Positions 42,829 through 51,719 of a stretch of 64,000 bases of DNA are shown piece by piece. The notes below the pieces were generated by a model, which was not told the origin of the DNA, did no database searches, and worked only from the letters and a program-made list of their open reading frames with translations. This stretch comes from WAOL01 sp964399035 (lineage in GTDB: Archaea; Thermoproteota; Thermoprotei_A; Sulfolobales; NBVN01). Where the stretch lies: the NCBI GenBank assembly GCA_964399035.1, contig CAYNPH010000037.1, forward strand, positions 24,799-88,798, given 5' to 3'. Both the position numbers and the translations under genes were made by a program. Positions within the stretch are counted from its first letter, which is position 1; every line of letters begins with the position of its first letter.

Positions 42829-43644
42829 ATGTGTAGGTTAGTTGCTTTCGCTGCTACGGCTGATGGGTTGCCCGAGCTCGCGGCGCTTGTTAAGGCGTTG
42901 GTTAGGTCCGCCGCGCATGACCCGCTTCTTGAGGCGTTGGGTGTTAAGCATCCTAGCCATGGGGATGGGTGGGGGCTCGCGATAGCCGTGCTTAAGGGTG
43001 GTGCTTGGCGCTTCCACTACATGAAGTTCAGGAACCCGATATTCAGGGATTCCGAGGGCGTGCGTGGTTTGCTGAGGATCCTTTCCGACTCTGAGGGCGA
43101 GGTCTTCATGGGCGTTATACACGCTAGGAAGGCTTCTAAGGGTGAGGCGGTGACGTGGGTTGATGCGCACCCGCACCACGCCATAGTTCGTGACGGTACC
43201 GAGATCTACGTGGCGCATAACGGCAGGGTTAATAAGGAGGCATTGGGCGGCCCTCTGAGGCGGTCTGACACGGTCTCGCTAGCGCTTTACTTGGCTAGGA
43301 ACCCGCCGGTGAGTGAGGGGTTGAGGAAGGTCATAAAGTCTGGTTACGTTGAAAGCGCGTTGAGCTTAGGCATACTCATAGCTGGTTTAGGCGGGGCCGT
43401 TAGGGTTGCCTCGCTGAACTACGTGTCGCCTAAGGTGAGTAGTGAGGCTAGGAGGGAGTACTACGCCGTTAAGTTGCTGAGTGGGGGGAGGTACTTCGTG
43501 GCCACCGCCTCCTCCACGACCGCCTCAGTATTTGAGGAGCAGGTCGGGATTAAGGCTAGGGAGTTGAGGAACGGTGAGTTAGTGTTCATGGAGGCGGGGC
43601 CTGAGGGAGTGAGTTACTCTAGGGAAAACCTTGTTGAGGGCTAA
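42829..43644 (+). CDS. class II glutamine amidotransferase (Ntn hydrolase)
   Basis: This N-terminal nucleophile amidotransferase has Cys2 right after the initiator Met (MCRLVAF), HGDGWGLA, FMGVIHARKASKG and HPHHA/VAHNGRVN as ammonia-channel motifs, which resemble YafJ/GAT-II stand-alone domains. ATG 42829 is required so that Cys2 becomes the nucleophile; the in-frame GTG at 42820 would bury it. Length 271 aa. The partner that uses the ammonia is not in the window. It is convergent with a flavoprotein gene. Confidence 0.9.
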   Translation: MCRLVAFAATADGLPELAALVKALVRSAAHDPLLEALGVKHPSHGDGWGLAIAVLKGGAWRFHYMKFRNPIFRDSEGVRGLLRILSDSEGEVFMGVIHARKASKGEAVTWVDAHPHHAIVRDGTEIYVAHNGRVNKEALGGPLRRSDTVSLALYLARNPPVSEGLRKVIKSGYVESALSLGILIAGLGGAVRVASLNYVSPKVSSEARREYYAVKLLSGGRYFVATASSTTASVFEEQVGIKARELRNGELVFMEAGPEGVSYSRENLVEG

Positions 43645-43646
43645 TT

Positions 43647-44990
43647 TTAGTCGGGGTATATCTTCCTTAAAGCATCCTCAGTAGCCTTAATCGTTGCCGG
43701 GGCGGTTGGCGCCGGGGTCAGGAACGGGTGGGTACCTATCTGTAGGTTCATGTACTGCGCGGCAGTGAAGCCTGCCTCGATGGCGAAGCCTATGAGGTTA
43801 ATCATCTCGCCGATCGTGAAGCCGCCTGCTAGCTGACCGCCTAGGAAGAACCCTCCGTGCCTAGCGAATATTAGCTTAGCCCGGACCTCGTGGGCGTCGG
43901 GTAGGGCCCCGGGGTGCTTGTCCAGCACCTTGCTAGTGCCTACGACGTAGTCGAAGCTCTCCTGCTTAGCTATCCTCTCCGTTAGGCCTGCCGCGCCTAA
44001 GGCTAAGTCACCTACCTTGGTGGCGAATATGCCTACGGTGCCGCGCATCAGCCTGAACGCCGTTATCTTGTATAGGTTCGCCCCAGCTATCCTCGCCTCG
44101 GCGGTAGCTACTGACGCGAGCATCACTGACTTAGGCTTCCTCGTGAAGAAGTCCCTTTTCTCGGCGCAGTCACCTACGGCGAAGACATCAGGGTGCGAGG
44201 CCCTAAGGTACTCATCCACCTCAACGCCGTACCTACTCACCTTGAGACCCGCCCTCTCCGCCAGCTCGGTGTTGGGCTTAGCGCCCGTGGCGAGTATGAC
44301 TACGTCACTCTTGATCCTCTCACCGCTCTCGAGCACGACCGCCTCCACCGCGTCCTTGCCCTCTATCCTCACGACCTTAGTCCCGGTTCTGAGTTCAACG
44401 CCTAACTCCCTTAACTTAGCCTCCGCCAGCTCACAGAACTCGTCGTCGAAGGACAGCGCCAGCACATGGGGAAGTAGCTCAACTAACGTCACCTTATAGC
44501 CAGCACTCGCTAGGTCGTCAGCGAACTCAACACCTATGAACCCGCCCCCTATGATTGTTATCCGCTCGCTCCCCTTGATCGCCTCAAGCATTGCCTTAAG
44601 GTGCTCCGGGTCCTTACGTACGGGGAATACGTTCCTTAGCTCAACGCCCTTAATCGGGGGTACGGAGGGCTTGGAGCCTGTGGCGAGGACTAACTTATCG
44701 AAGAGTATTTCCTCACCGCTACGTAGCCTCGCCTTCTTGGACTTGAGGTCAACGTCCGTGACCTCATCAACCACGATGTTGACGCCCTTCTTCTTAAGTC
44801 CCTCATCACTGATCTTATCCTTCTCAACACTCTTCAGAGTCCCGAAGATGTAGGGTATCCCGCAGGGAACGACGACGTACTTCTCCCTCCTGACAATCGT
44901 TACCTCCTTGTCAGGGTACCTCTGCTTAGCGGTTAAGGCAGTCACTATTCCGGAGGGGCCTCCCCCGATCACGAGTACGTCCGTTTTCAA
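43647..44990 (-). CDS. FAD-dependent CoA-disulfide reductase/NADH oxidase-type oxidoreductase
   Basis: This pyridine-nucleotide disulfide oxidoreductase has GGGPSG (FAD) near residues 9-14, GGGFIGVEFAD (NAD) and FAVGDCAE (FAD). The single redox Cys lies in VVPCGIPY. With the TTG at 44990 as start it falls at position 43, the position known for CoA-disulfide reductase, which supports this start over the longer reading to 45068. The C-terminal domain is the usual dimerisation domain. Likely role: thiol or CoA redox balance, or elemental sulfur/oxygen reduction (related enzymes do both). Confidence 0.85.
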   Translation of the reverse strand: MKTDVLVIGGGPSGIVTALTAKQRYPDKEVTIVRREKYVVVPCGIPYIFGTLKSVEKDKISDEGLKKKGVNIVVDEVTDVDLKSKKARLRSGEEILFDKLVLATGSKPSVPPIKGVELRNVFPVRKDPEHLKAMLEAIKGSERITIIGGGFIGVEFADDLASAGYKVTLVELLPHVLALSFDDEFCELAEAKLRELGVELRTGTKVVRIEGKDAVEAVVLESGERIKSDVVILATGAKPNTELAERAGLKVSRYGVEVDEYLRASHPDVFAVGDCAEKRDFFTRKPKSVMLASVATAEARIAGANLYKITAFRLMRGTVGIFATKVGDLALGAAGLTERIAKQESFDYVVGTSKVLDKHPGALPDAHEVRAKLIFARHGGFFLGGQLAGGFTIGEMINLIGFAIEAGFTAAQYMNLQIGTHPFLTPAPTAPATIKATEDALRKIYPD

Positions 44991-45092
44991 ATGTAGAACC
45001 CTGTAAATGTTGGTTCTGGGGTAATATCTATTAGTTAAACACAGGCACGCACGCCGCCCAAGGCGCATGGGGCGGGACGGTAAGAGGCTTGC

Positions 45093-46493
45093 TTACCTCG
45101 TTAGTATGACTAAGTAGTAGAGTGTCTTGTAGATTATGAAGAGTATCGCCAGCACCGCAACCAGCGCGGCAGTCTTCAATGCCGCCTTAACGCTGCTCTC
45201 AGCCGCCATCATGACGTAGTTGTAGCTAACCACGCTGGAGTGATACAGTATCCTGGCGTATAGGCGGACGTGGGACGGGGGTATAACTGCTAACTCCCTA
45301 AGCGTTGTTAGCCCTATGGCTAACGCGCCCACGGAGAAGGCGGCGGCCGCGGCGAACACCAGCGCGGTGTTGAACACTAGGGCGTACCCAGCTAAGCTAG
45401 CCACCGTGAGTGAGAGGGCGTAGGCGCTGGTTAGAAGCGTTGCCGCCCTTATCACGCCGAGGTGCTCGACCACGCGCGAGTACGCGAAGCTCGTGAAGAG
45501 GTTAGCACCCACTAGGGAGAACCCGTAGAGCACGGCGATACCTACCTGCGCTAGCGGGTAGGGGGTGAGGTAAACGAGTATCGGGACCGACGCCAGCAGC
45601 AGGAACGCGTACCTGTAGGTCCTGAAGCTCCTCTCAGCCCAGAACCAGCTCGCGAATATGTTAGCTAGGGTCTGCATGAACCCGATCATGGCCGCTAGGT
45701 AGTCGGGGGCGCCGAGATCCCTCATGACGTGCGGCACCCACGCGATGCTGAGTAGGCTGGTTGAGGAGAGCACCATCACGAAGAGTATGTACGTGTTGCT
45801 CGCCTCAGCCTCAACCTCCTCCTCACCCCTAACCACGGCCTCCTCGGCCCTCACAACGATGCTCCTTATCGGGGCCGCACCCACGAGGAGTAGCGACACT
45901 AAGCTAACGGCGAAGGCCGCGATGTATAGGGTCACGTACTTCCATACGCCCTCACCGAAGGCCAGCACGGTCACCGTTAAGCCCTGGCCAAGCACCGCGG
46001 CCGCGCTCGACAGCATGACCCTGTAAGCCATTAACCTCCTGTACCTGCGTTCCTCGAACCCCTTGAGGAATGTTGCCGACATGTAGATCCCCGTGGGTAT
46101 TGTGGAGGCGAACGCCAACCCATACACTAAGGCGGTAGGTACTGCGGGGCCGGCCACCCACGGGATGGAGAACCACAGCGCCCTCTCCACGGCCATGGCT
46201 GCGAGCATCCTTCCCTTAAGCGCCGCACCCCTCCTACCCACGTGCCTGTAGAGCGCGACGGCAGCAACTAACCCTAAGGTCCCTGCGAAGGCGTTCAGCA
46301 GGAGTAGGTTCCTTAAGTCGTAACCCATGTAAACCAAGAATACGGGCGTCACGCCCCTAGACACCGCCACGTAGAACCCGCCGAAGAACCCCTCCAGAGC
46401 TAGTAACGTGAAGGCTAGGTCGGCAGGCCTCCTCCTAGCGGCGATCCTCCTCGCGATCCCGACCCTCGGCAACATCTTCGGTATTGACCACAC
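45093..46493 (-). CDS. major facilitator superfamily transporter
   Basis: This is a polytopic carrier with about 12 predicted helices plus a C-terminal hydrophobic helix (LVAVLAILFIIYKTLYYLVI). The cytoplasmic loops hold RHVGRRGAALKGRM, an MFS motif-A-like sequence between helices 2 and 3. The middle loop is highly acidic (about residues 215-232, EEAVVRGEEEVEAEA). Substrate unknown. It begins at GTG 46493 after GGAGGTGATG. The gene is convergent or unlinked to its neighbours. Confidence 0.7.
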   Translation of the reverse strand: MWSIPKMLPRVGIARRIAARRRPADLAFTLLALEGFFGGFYVAVSRGVTPVFLVYMGYDLRNLLLLNAFAGTLGLVAAVALYRHVGRRGAALKGRMLAAMAVERALWFSIPWVAGPAVPTALVYGLAFASTIPTGIYMSATFLKGFEERRYRRLMAYRVMLSSAAAVLGQGLTVTVLAFGEGVWKYVTLYIAAFAVSLVSLLLVGAAPIRSIVVRAEEAVVRGEEEVEAEASNTYILFVMVLSSTSLLSIAWVPHVMRDLGAPDYLAAMIGFMQTLANIFASWFWAERSFRTYRYAFLLLASVPILVYLTPYPLAQVGIAVLYGFSLVGANLFTSFAYSRVVEHLGVIRAATLLTSAYALSLTVASLAGYALVFNTALVFAAAAAFSVGALAIGLTTLRELAVIPPSHVRLYARILYHSSVVSYNYVMMAAESSVKAALKTAALVAVLAILFIIYKTLYYLVILTR

Positions 46494-46671
46494 ATCACAT
46501 CACCTCCGTCCCCAGCGTCACTGTATTCTCCGTACATACTCATCTCACAGCATGGAACCACCGGCCCTTATAAAGATTGCCCCGCCGGACGACCCTGTCT
46601 TTAAACTGAAAAATAACTCGTCGTGTGGATTCAGGTATTACTTGGGGCTTACTTATACTTAGTTTAAAGAG

Positions 46672-46729
46672 CTCCCCGAGAGCAAGTACTACATATTTAA
46701 TGTAAGATGCGATATAAATCTCGGGGAGG
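46672..46729 (+). promoter_or_regulatory. inverted repeat spanning the formate dehydrogenase promoter and ribosome binding site
   Basis: CTCCCCGAGA (46672-46681) and TCTCGGGGAG (46719-46728) are a perfect 10-bp inverted repeat around a 37-base spacer. The spacer has TATA-like CATATTTAAT (about 46691-46700) and GATATAAATC (46711-46720), and the right arm is the ribosome binding site GGGGAGG (46723-46729) of the TTG at 46735. If transcription starts upstream, at TTATACTTAGTTTAAAG (about 46653-46669), the RNA could fold and hide the site; if it starts inside, the arms could act as DNA operators. Confidence 0.6.
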
Positions 46730-46734
46730 ATGTT

Positions 46735-47823
46735 TTGAAAGTTAGGAAGACCGTGGTGGGCGGGCACTACTACGTCAGGTCCACGAGCGAGGAACTCGTG
46801 AAGAAGGCAACGCTAGGGGGAGTCGTCCCGGAACTAATGAAGTACCTGCTCACTAAAGGCGTTGTTGACGCGGTAATCACCGTTAAGTCAGGCCCAACAC
46901 CCCTAGGCGGGAAGCCAGTATTCATAACTAAGCCCGAGGAAGTTGATGAGGTGGTCGGTTCCGTAAGCTACGCCCCCATAAACCTAGCTAAGCTACTCAG
47001 GGACTACGTGAGGCCCGGCGAGAAGGTCGCGGTGACGGTGAAGCCCTGCGAAGAAAGGGCTGTGAAGTACCTCGTGGACACGGGGAAGCTAAGGAGGGAG
47101 AACGTGTTCCTGATAGGGCTTAACTGCGGAGGTCTCTTCAACCCCTTCCTCCTTACCGAAGCCCTCAGGAAGAGGGAGGTCAACGTCGGTGAAGTGAAGG
47201 ACATTAAGTTCGAGAAGGACCACCTTGAGGTCGTGCTTAAGGACGGCTCAGTCCTTAAGGTCAGGTACATGAAGGACGCCGTCAGCAAGGGCTACAGGCC
47301 AGCATGCCTAAGGTGCTTGAACCACGTCCCCACGTACTCTGACGTAGCGTGCGGTTACTGGGGTCTCCTACCCGGCTACGAGGGCTACACCTACACGATA
47401 CCGCTGACAGCCTGGGGTGCTGAGGTACTGAATAGGATGATCGATGAGGGCCTGCTGGAGGCGGTGGAGGTTCCGCAGGAAGGTAAGGCATTAAGGAAGG
47501 AGGTCGTGTCCTTCATTAACTTCGTGGCTGAGATCTCGCGTGAGGCGCAGTTCGAGGAACTCGATAAGTCCAACATCGAGGAGATCCTGTCTAAGTGCAT
47601 CATGTGTTTAGAGTGCTGGCACGCCTGCCCGATAAGGAGTGAGAAGGAGGTTCTTGTCTGGAGGGAGGAGACCTCGCCAGTGATTTGGCAGATAAGCGCG
47701 GTCACGTACATGTACGATAAATGCATCGAGTGCGGGTCCTGTGAGGACGTGTGTCCCGTTAACATACCCTTCGCCCTCCTAGTCCAGAGGGTCAGGGCGT
47801 TGAGGGATAGGTTGGGGGTGTGA
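46735..47823 (+). CDS. FrhB/FdhB-like iron-sulfur flavoprotein, formate dehydrogenase beta subunit
   Basis: It belongs to the coenzyme F420 hydrogenase/dehydrogenase beta-subunit family. The N-terminal FrhB half includes KPCEERAVKYL and the Cys-rich CLRCLNHVPTYSDVACG. The C-terminal part has two [4Fe-4S] motifs, CIMCLECWHACP and CIECGSCEDVCP. It would move electrons from the molybdopterin subunit to FAD and a carrier (F420 or ferredoxin; not determinable). TTG 46735 follows GGGGAGG. It is followed three bases later by the alpha subunit gene, so both are translated together. Confidence 0.88.
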   Translation: MKVRKTVVGGHYYVRSTSEELVKKATLGGVVPELMKYLLTKGVVDAVITVKSGPTPLGGKPVFITKPEEVDEVVGSVSYAPINLAKLLRDYVRPGEKVAVTVKPCEERAVKYLVDTGKLRRENVFLIGLNCGGLFNPFLLTEALRKREVNVGEVKDIKFEKDHLEVVLKDGSVLKVRYMKDAVSKGYRPACLRCLNHVPTYSDVACGYWGLLPGYEGYTYTIPLTAWGAEVLNRMIDEGLLEAVEVPQEGKALRKEVVSFINFVAEISREAQFEELDKSNIEEILSKCIMCLECWHACPIRSEKEVLVWREETSPVIWQISAVTYMYDKCIECGSCEDVCPVNIPFALLVQRVRALRDRLGV

Positions 47824-47826
47824 GGA

Positions 47827-49959
47827 ATGAGTGACGCGGCCCGTGCCGAGGGCGGTAAGGTCAAGTTAATTCAAGGTGTGTGCCCTTTCTGCGGGGCTGG
47901 CTGTGGCTTCTACCTCGTAGTTCGGGACGGGCAGATACTCGGTATTGAGAGGATCTTCGACCACCCTGTGAGTGCTGGCGTGCTGTGTCCTAAGGGTATT
48001 TACTCATGGAGAATCGTGAACCACCCTGACAGGCTCAGGAAGCCCCTCCTGAGGACCGAGTCCGGCTTCAAGGAGATTGAATGGGGTGAGGCCATAAGGA
48101 TACTTACGGAGAGGTTCAAGGAGGTTAAGGCTGCAGGCGACCCGAACAGGATGTACTTCCTTTCCTCAGCTAGGTGCACTAACGAGGAGAATTACCTAAT
48201 GCAGAAGCTCGCTAGGGCGGTGGCGGGCACGAACAACGTGGATCACTGTGCGCGCCTGTGCCACTCACCCACCGTGGCGGCGTTAAAGAACGCGTTAGGA
48301 TCCGCGGCCATGACTAACCCCATAAATGACGTCGTGAACGCTAAGACCTTATTCATCATAGGGTACAACCCGGCCGAAACGCACCCGGCGATAACTAGGC
48401 TCATATCGGAGGCCCGGCAAAGGCACGCCGTGGCCGCTAGGGTAGCGATAGCTAGGTTCGGCTTCAGGAGAAGCGGCTTCAAAATGATCGTCGCTGACCC
48501 AAGGAAAACAATGACTGCCCTAGAGGCGGACATACACCTTAGGCACAGGCCCGGCACGGACGCGTGGCTCCTCAACGCCATGATTAAGATCATAATAGAC
48601 CAAGGACTAATCGACAGGGAATTCATAGAGTCCAGGACTAGGGGGTTCGAGGACCTCGTTAAGTCTTTAGAGGGCTTCGACCTGGAGAAGGCGGCGCGCA
48701 TAACGGGGGTACCGTTAAGGGACATTGAGGAGGCAGCGGTAACGTACGCTACGAACAAGCCATCAACAATATACTACGGCATGGGCATAACGCAGCACGT
48801 CAACGGCACCGAGCTAGTGCACGCGATAGCGAACCTAGCCCTAATAACCGGGAACATAGGGAAGCCCGGTGCCGGGATATGCCCTGCCAGGGGGCAGGCC
48901 AACGTGCAGGGAGCCTGCGACATGGGTGCCCTACCAGACGTCTTCCCCGGGTACGCGAGCGTCGAGGACACCGAAGCCATAGCCAAGTTCGAGAGGGCTT
49001 GGGGAGTCCTCCTCCCAAGGGAGAGAGGGATGTTCTCCCCAGTAATGTGGGAGCGCGCCCTGGAGGGTAAGATAGATTTCCTCTACATAATGGGTGAGAA
49101 CCCGGTGCTAGCCGAGCCAAGCACCGACGCAATAGTCAAGGCGATGGAGAGGATTGACTTCGTCGTGGTCCAGGACATCTTCATGACGGAGACAGCCGAG
49201 CATGCTGACCTAGTACTCCCCGCGGCATCGTGGTTCGAGAAAACAGGAACCGTAACCAACACGGAGAGGAGGGTGCAGCTAATATATAAGGTGGCGGAGC
49301 CCCCCGGAGACGCTAAGCCAGACCTAGACATACTGATTAAGGTCATGAAGGAGCTAGGGCTCAACGCACCCTACGCGGGGCCGGAGGATGTCTTCAACGA
49401 GATACGCTCCCTAGTCCCAACCTACAGGGGAATAACGTACGAAAGGATAAGGAGGTCAAGGTACGGCATCCAATGGCCCTGCCCCAGCGAGGACCACCCC
49501 GGAACACCGATACTTCACGTAAACCGCTTCCCAACGAAGGACGGGAGGGCGTGGATAAGGCCTGTCCCGCCGAGAACCACGGTGGAGCCCAGCGAGGAGT
49601 ACCCCTTAATACTCACGACAGGGAGGTCAATGACGCACTACAACACAGGCACGATGACCAGGAGGATAATGGAGCTAACGCTGAAGCAGAGGTCATCCCT
49701 ACTCCACATATCCCCGGAGGACGCCGCAAAGTACGATGTGAGGGACGGCGAGAAAGTACTCCTGAAAACACCCTACAGCATACCGACACCCATACGTGTT
49801 AAGGTAACCCCGGAAGTACCGCCCGGCGTGGTATTCATACACAATCACTTCACCGACCCCCCAGTAAACACCTTCACGACGGGCAAGCGCTTAGACCCGG
49901 AGTCAGGGATACCGGAGTACAAGGCGACCCCAGCCAAAATAATTAAGTGGCCGGAGTGA
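47827..49959 (+). CDS. fdhA: formate dehydrogenase alpha subunit (molybdopterin oxidoreductase)
   Basis: This is the catalytic subunit, Mo or W type. The N-terminal [4Fe-4S] motif is CPFCGAGC plus VLCPKG. The catalytic Cys is residue 145 in HCARLCHSPTVAAL, followed by the family's His; Cys replaces selenocysteine. The MGD-binding domains contain GMGITQHVNGTE and NTGTMTRR. Compared with the usual EARQRGAKLIV region there is an insertion of about 16-17 residues (residues ~200-218, AVAARVAIARFGFRRSG). At 710 aa it is otherwise complete. It likely oxidises formate or reduces CO2. It needs cofactor from MoaA and MobB products. Confidence 0.9.
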   Translation: MSDAARAEGGKVKLIQGVCPFCGAGCGFYLVVRDGQILGIERIFDHPVSAGVLCPKGIYSWRIVNHPDRLRKPLLRTESGFKEIEWGEAIRILTERFKEVKAAGDPNRMYFLSSARCTNEENYLMQKLARAVAGTNNVDHCARLCHSPTVAALKNALGSAAMTNPINDVVNAKTLFIIGYNPAETHPAITRLISEARQRHAVAARVAIARFGFRRSGFKMIVADPRKTMTALEADIHLRHRPGTDAWLLNAMIKIIIDQGLIDREFIESRTRGFEDLVKSLEGFDLEKAARITGVPLRDIEEAAVTYATNKPSTIYYGMGITQHVNGTELVHAIANLALITGNIGKPGAGICPARGQANVQGACDMGALPDVFPGYASVEDTEAIAKFERAWGVLLPRERGMFSPVMWERALEGKIDFLYIMGENPVLAEPSTDAIVKAMERIDFVVVQDIFMTETAEHADLVLPAASWFEKTGTVTNTERRVQLIYKVAEPPGDAKPDLDILIKVMKELGLNAPYAGPEDVFNEIRSLVPTYRGITYERIRRSRYGIQWPCPSEDHPGTPILHVNRFPTKDGRAWIRPVPPRTTVEPSEEYPLILTTGRSMTHYNTGTMTRRIMELTLKQRSSLLHISPEDAAKYDVRDGEKVLLKTPYSIPTPIRVKVTPEVPPGVVFIHNHFTDPPVNTFTTGKRLDPESGIPEYKATPAKIIKWPE

Positions 49960-49991
49960 GTTTTCCTAAATCATTAAAAACAAGCTCCCTG

Positions 49992-51545
49992 TTAGGGGGT
50001 ACAGCCCTTCGTCGACGTGCACCAACACCCACCTCCCTCGGGGCAGGTCGCCGTGGGGTTAGGTGCGGTAGGCGAGTACCTGGTGAACTCACCCATCCCT
50101 AAAGTATTGACCCTCAAGGTAATCCCATGTATCAGCACAGTCCCCTCCCACCTTATGAAGGCCCTGCCCCAAGAGAAGCCTGAGTCGCCACGCCACCAGG
50201 TTCCGGCGCCCGTGGGCCACCTGCTCGGCCAGTAAATTACTGCCTTTCCCGTTAAGTTCAGGTACCCTCCCTTGAACCACGCCACCAGCGTGAAGGTGCT
50301 TGGTTGTAAGCCACCATTATCTCTTAATGTGAAGTTAGTTGTTGCTGCACTGAAGTTCAGTGAGGGTACGTTGATCCTTATTTGATGCTCCGGGCTCGCA
50401 GGCGGGTTGGCGGGTGATGGGTTGGAGGTGTTAGTGATCATTATCGTTAAGCTTCCTTGACGTATCACCATGCAGGAGAACGCCAGCGGCGCCCCGCCAG
50501 CGTTCCCTACCTCACTACCTTGAATCGGGAATGCCCTGTGGGACGCCCTATCAACTATGAGGTACCCGGTAACGCGGATCGTGCGCCCACCCACGCTTAT
50601 GGTCGCGTTCATGGGGCCGACGTCCCAGAACCCGGCCCAGAGGTCGAAGCCTTTAGCCTTCGGGTACGCGCCGTGCACTAGGAAGGTCTTACCCCACTCA
50701 CCTAGCCACATGGGTATCCCCTCACCCCTAGCAACTACCCTCAGTATGGTTCTCCCTCCTCTCTCAGCGATCACATGTACCCAGGTTCTGTTGGCTGGGT
50801 AGTACTTCAGCGTCTCAACATACCTCCCGGATAGGTCGTACTCGTACACCTCAACGTAGTTGGACCCGTTCCTGTAGTAGAGGGGGCCAGCGAACACTAT
50901 GTTTGGCACGAACCACTTCCCACCGACGTATATCTTAGGCTTAAACGGGTTTTCCTCAGGCTTCATAGGTAGCCTCCCTTGGTAGAGCACGAGCCTTCCC
51001 TCGGAATCCCTACCAATAGCTCCCAGTATGAAGCAACTTAACTTCCATGAGCCGTAGTCGTTGCGGGGGTACTCAAGGTACCCTTCCTTAGTGAGGACGA
51101 AGACCGTGTTTAAAGGAACGAAGTCCCAGGAGGTGGGTACCCGCTCAACGCTAGTGACGTTAGGAACTACCTCGTACCTTATGGCGGGGTTACGTGCTTC
51201 AGGTAGTAGCGGTGGGTTCCTCAAGTAGTCCTCCGCCGCCCTAATCATTTCTAGTGCGGCGTCCCTCCTCCCACTCATCCACAGGTACTTAGCTGAGAGG
51301 AGGTAGTACTCCGCCTTGAGGACGTCGTACCCCTTCTCCCTTAGCTCCGCTATCCTAGACCGCAGTTGCTTGAGGGTTTCCGTGTAGTTGTTGCTGGGCG
51401 GGGTCGTGGTGACCGTTACCGTGGTTGTGGTGGTGACAGTGGATGTTACTGTGGTTGGGTTCATTAGCACGTAGGCTGACACGCCCACCGCTACCGCGGC
51501 TACGATTATTAGGGCAGCAACCACGGCTTGCACCGCACTACGCAA
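49992..51545 (-). CDS. exported or membrane-anchored surface protein with Thr-rich stalk
   Basis: Residues 5-32 are one hydrophobic helix (AVQAVVAALIIVAAVAV) like an archaeal pilin-type signal or anchor, followed by a Thr/Val-rich stalk (about residues 34-52). A short coiled-coil-like segment (KQLRSRIAELREKGYDVLKAEYYLL) precedes a ~430-residue beta-rich domain. It shows no catalytic motif and no known family. It ends with several Cys (CPEGGGCWCTSTKGC) that could form disulfides. It may be an adhesin or binding protein; convergent with the formate dehydrogenase operon. Confidence 0.55.
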   Translation of the reverse strand: MRSAVQAVVAALIIVAAVAVGVSAYVLMNPTTVTSTVTTTTTVTVTTTPPSNNYTETLKQLRSRIAELREKGYDVLKAEYYLLSAKYLWMSGRRDAALEMIRAAEDYLRNPPLLPEARNPAIRYEVVPNVTSVERVPTSWDFVPLNTVFVLTKEGYLEYPRNDYGSWKLSCFILGAIGRDSEGRLVLYQGRLPMKPEENPFKPKIYVGGKWFVPNIVFAGPLYYRNGSNYVEVYEYDLSGRYVETLKYYPANRTWVHVIAERGGRTILRVVARGEGIPMWLGEWGKTFLVHGAYPKAKGFDLWAGFWDVGPMNATISVGGRTIRVTGYLIVDRASHRAFPIQGSEVGNAGGAPLAFSCMVIRQGSLTIMITNTSNPSPANPPASPEHQIRINVPSLNFSAATTNFTLRDNGGLQPSTFTLVAWFKGGYLNLTGKAVIYWPSRWPTGAGTWWRGDSGFSWGRAFIRWEGTVLIHGITLRVNTLGMGEFTRYSPTAPNPTATCPEGGGCWCTSTKGCTP

Positions 51546-51719
51546 TGTCTCACCAGTTACTTACGCGTGTTCGTTCTCCTTTTAAAACACGTAAATACGG
51601 GTAGCAACAGAGGTGGAAACGCGTTTCACCATCCTTTACAAATGTTTCGAACATTGCCAGTAACGCTTAGCCCCCGTAAATAGTTAAATGCTCGATGCGA
51701 AGTTCAAGAGGTGGTTGGC

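Noticed and set aside
44991..45068. Upstream start (45068) of the CoA-disulfide reductase-like protein
   Set aside because: The extra 26 residues are Arg/Cys-rich and unlike the family; the TTG at 44990 puts the redox Cys at position 43, the family position.
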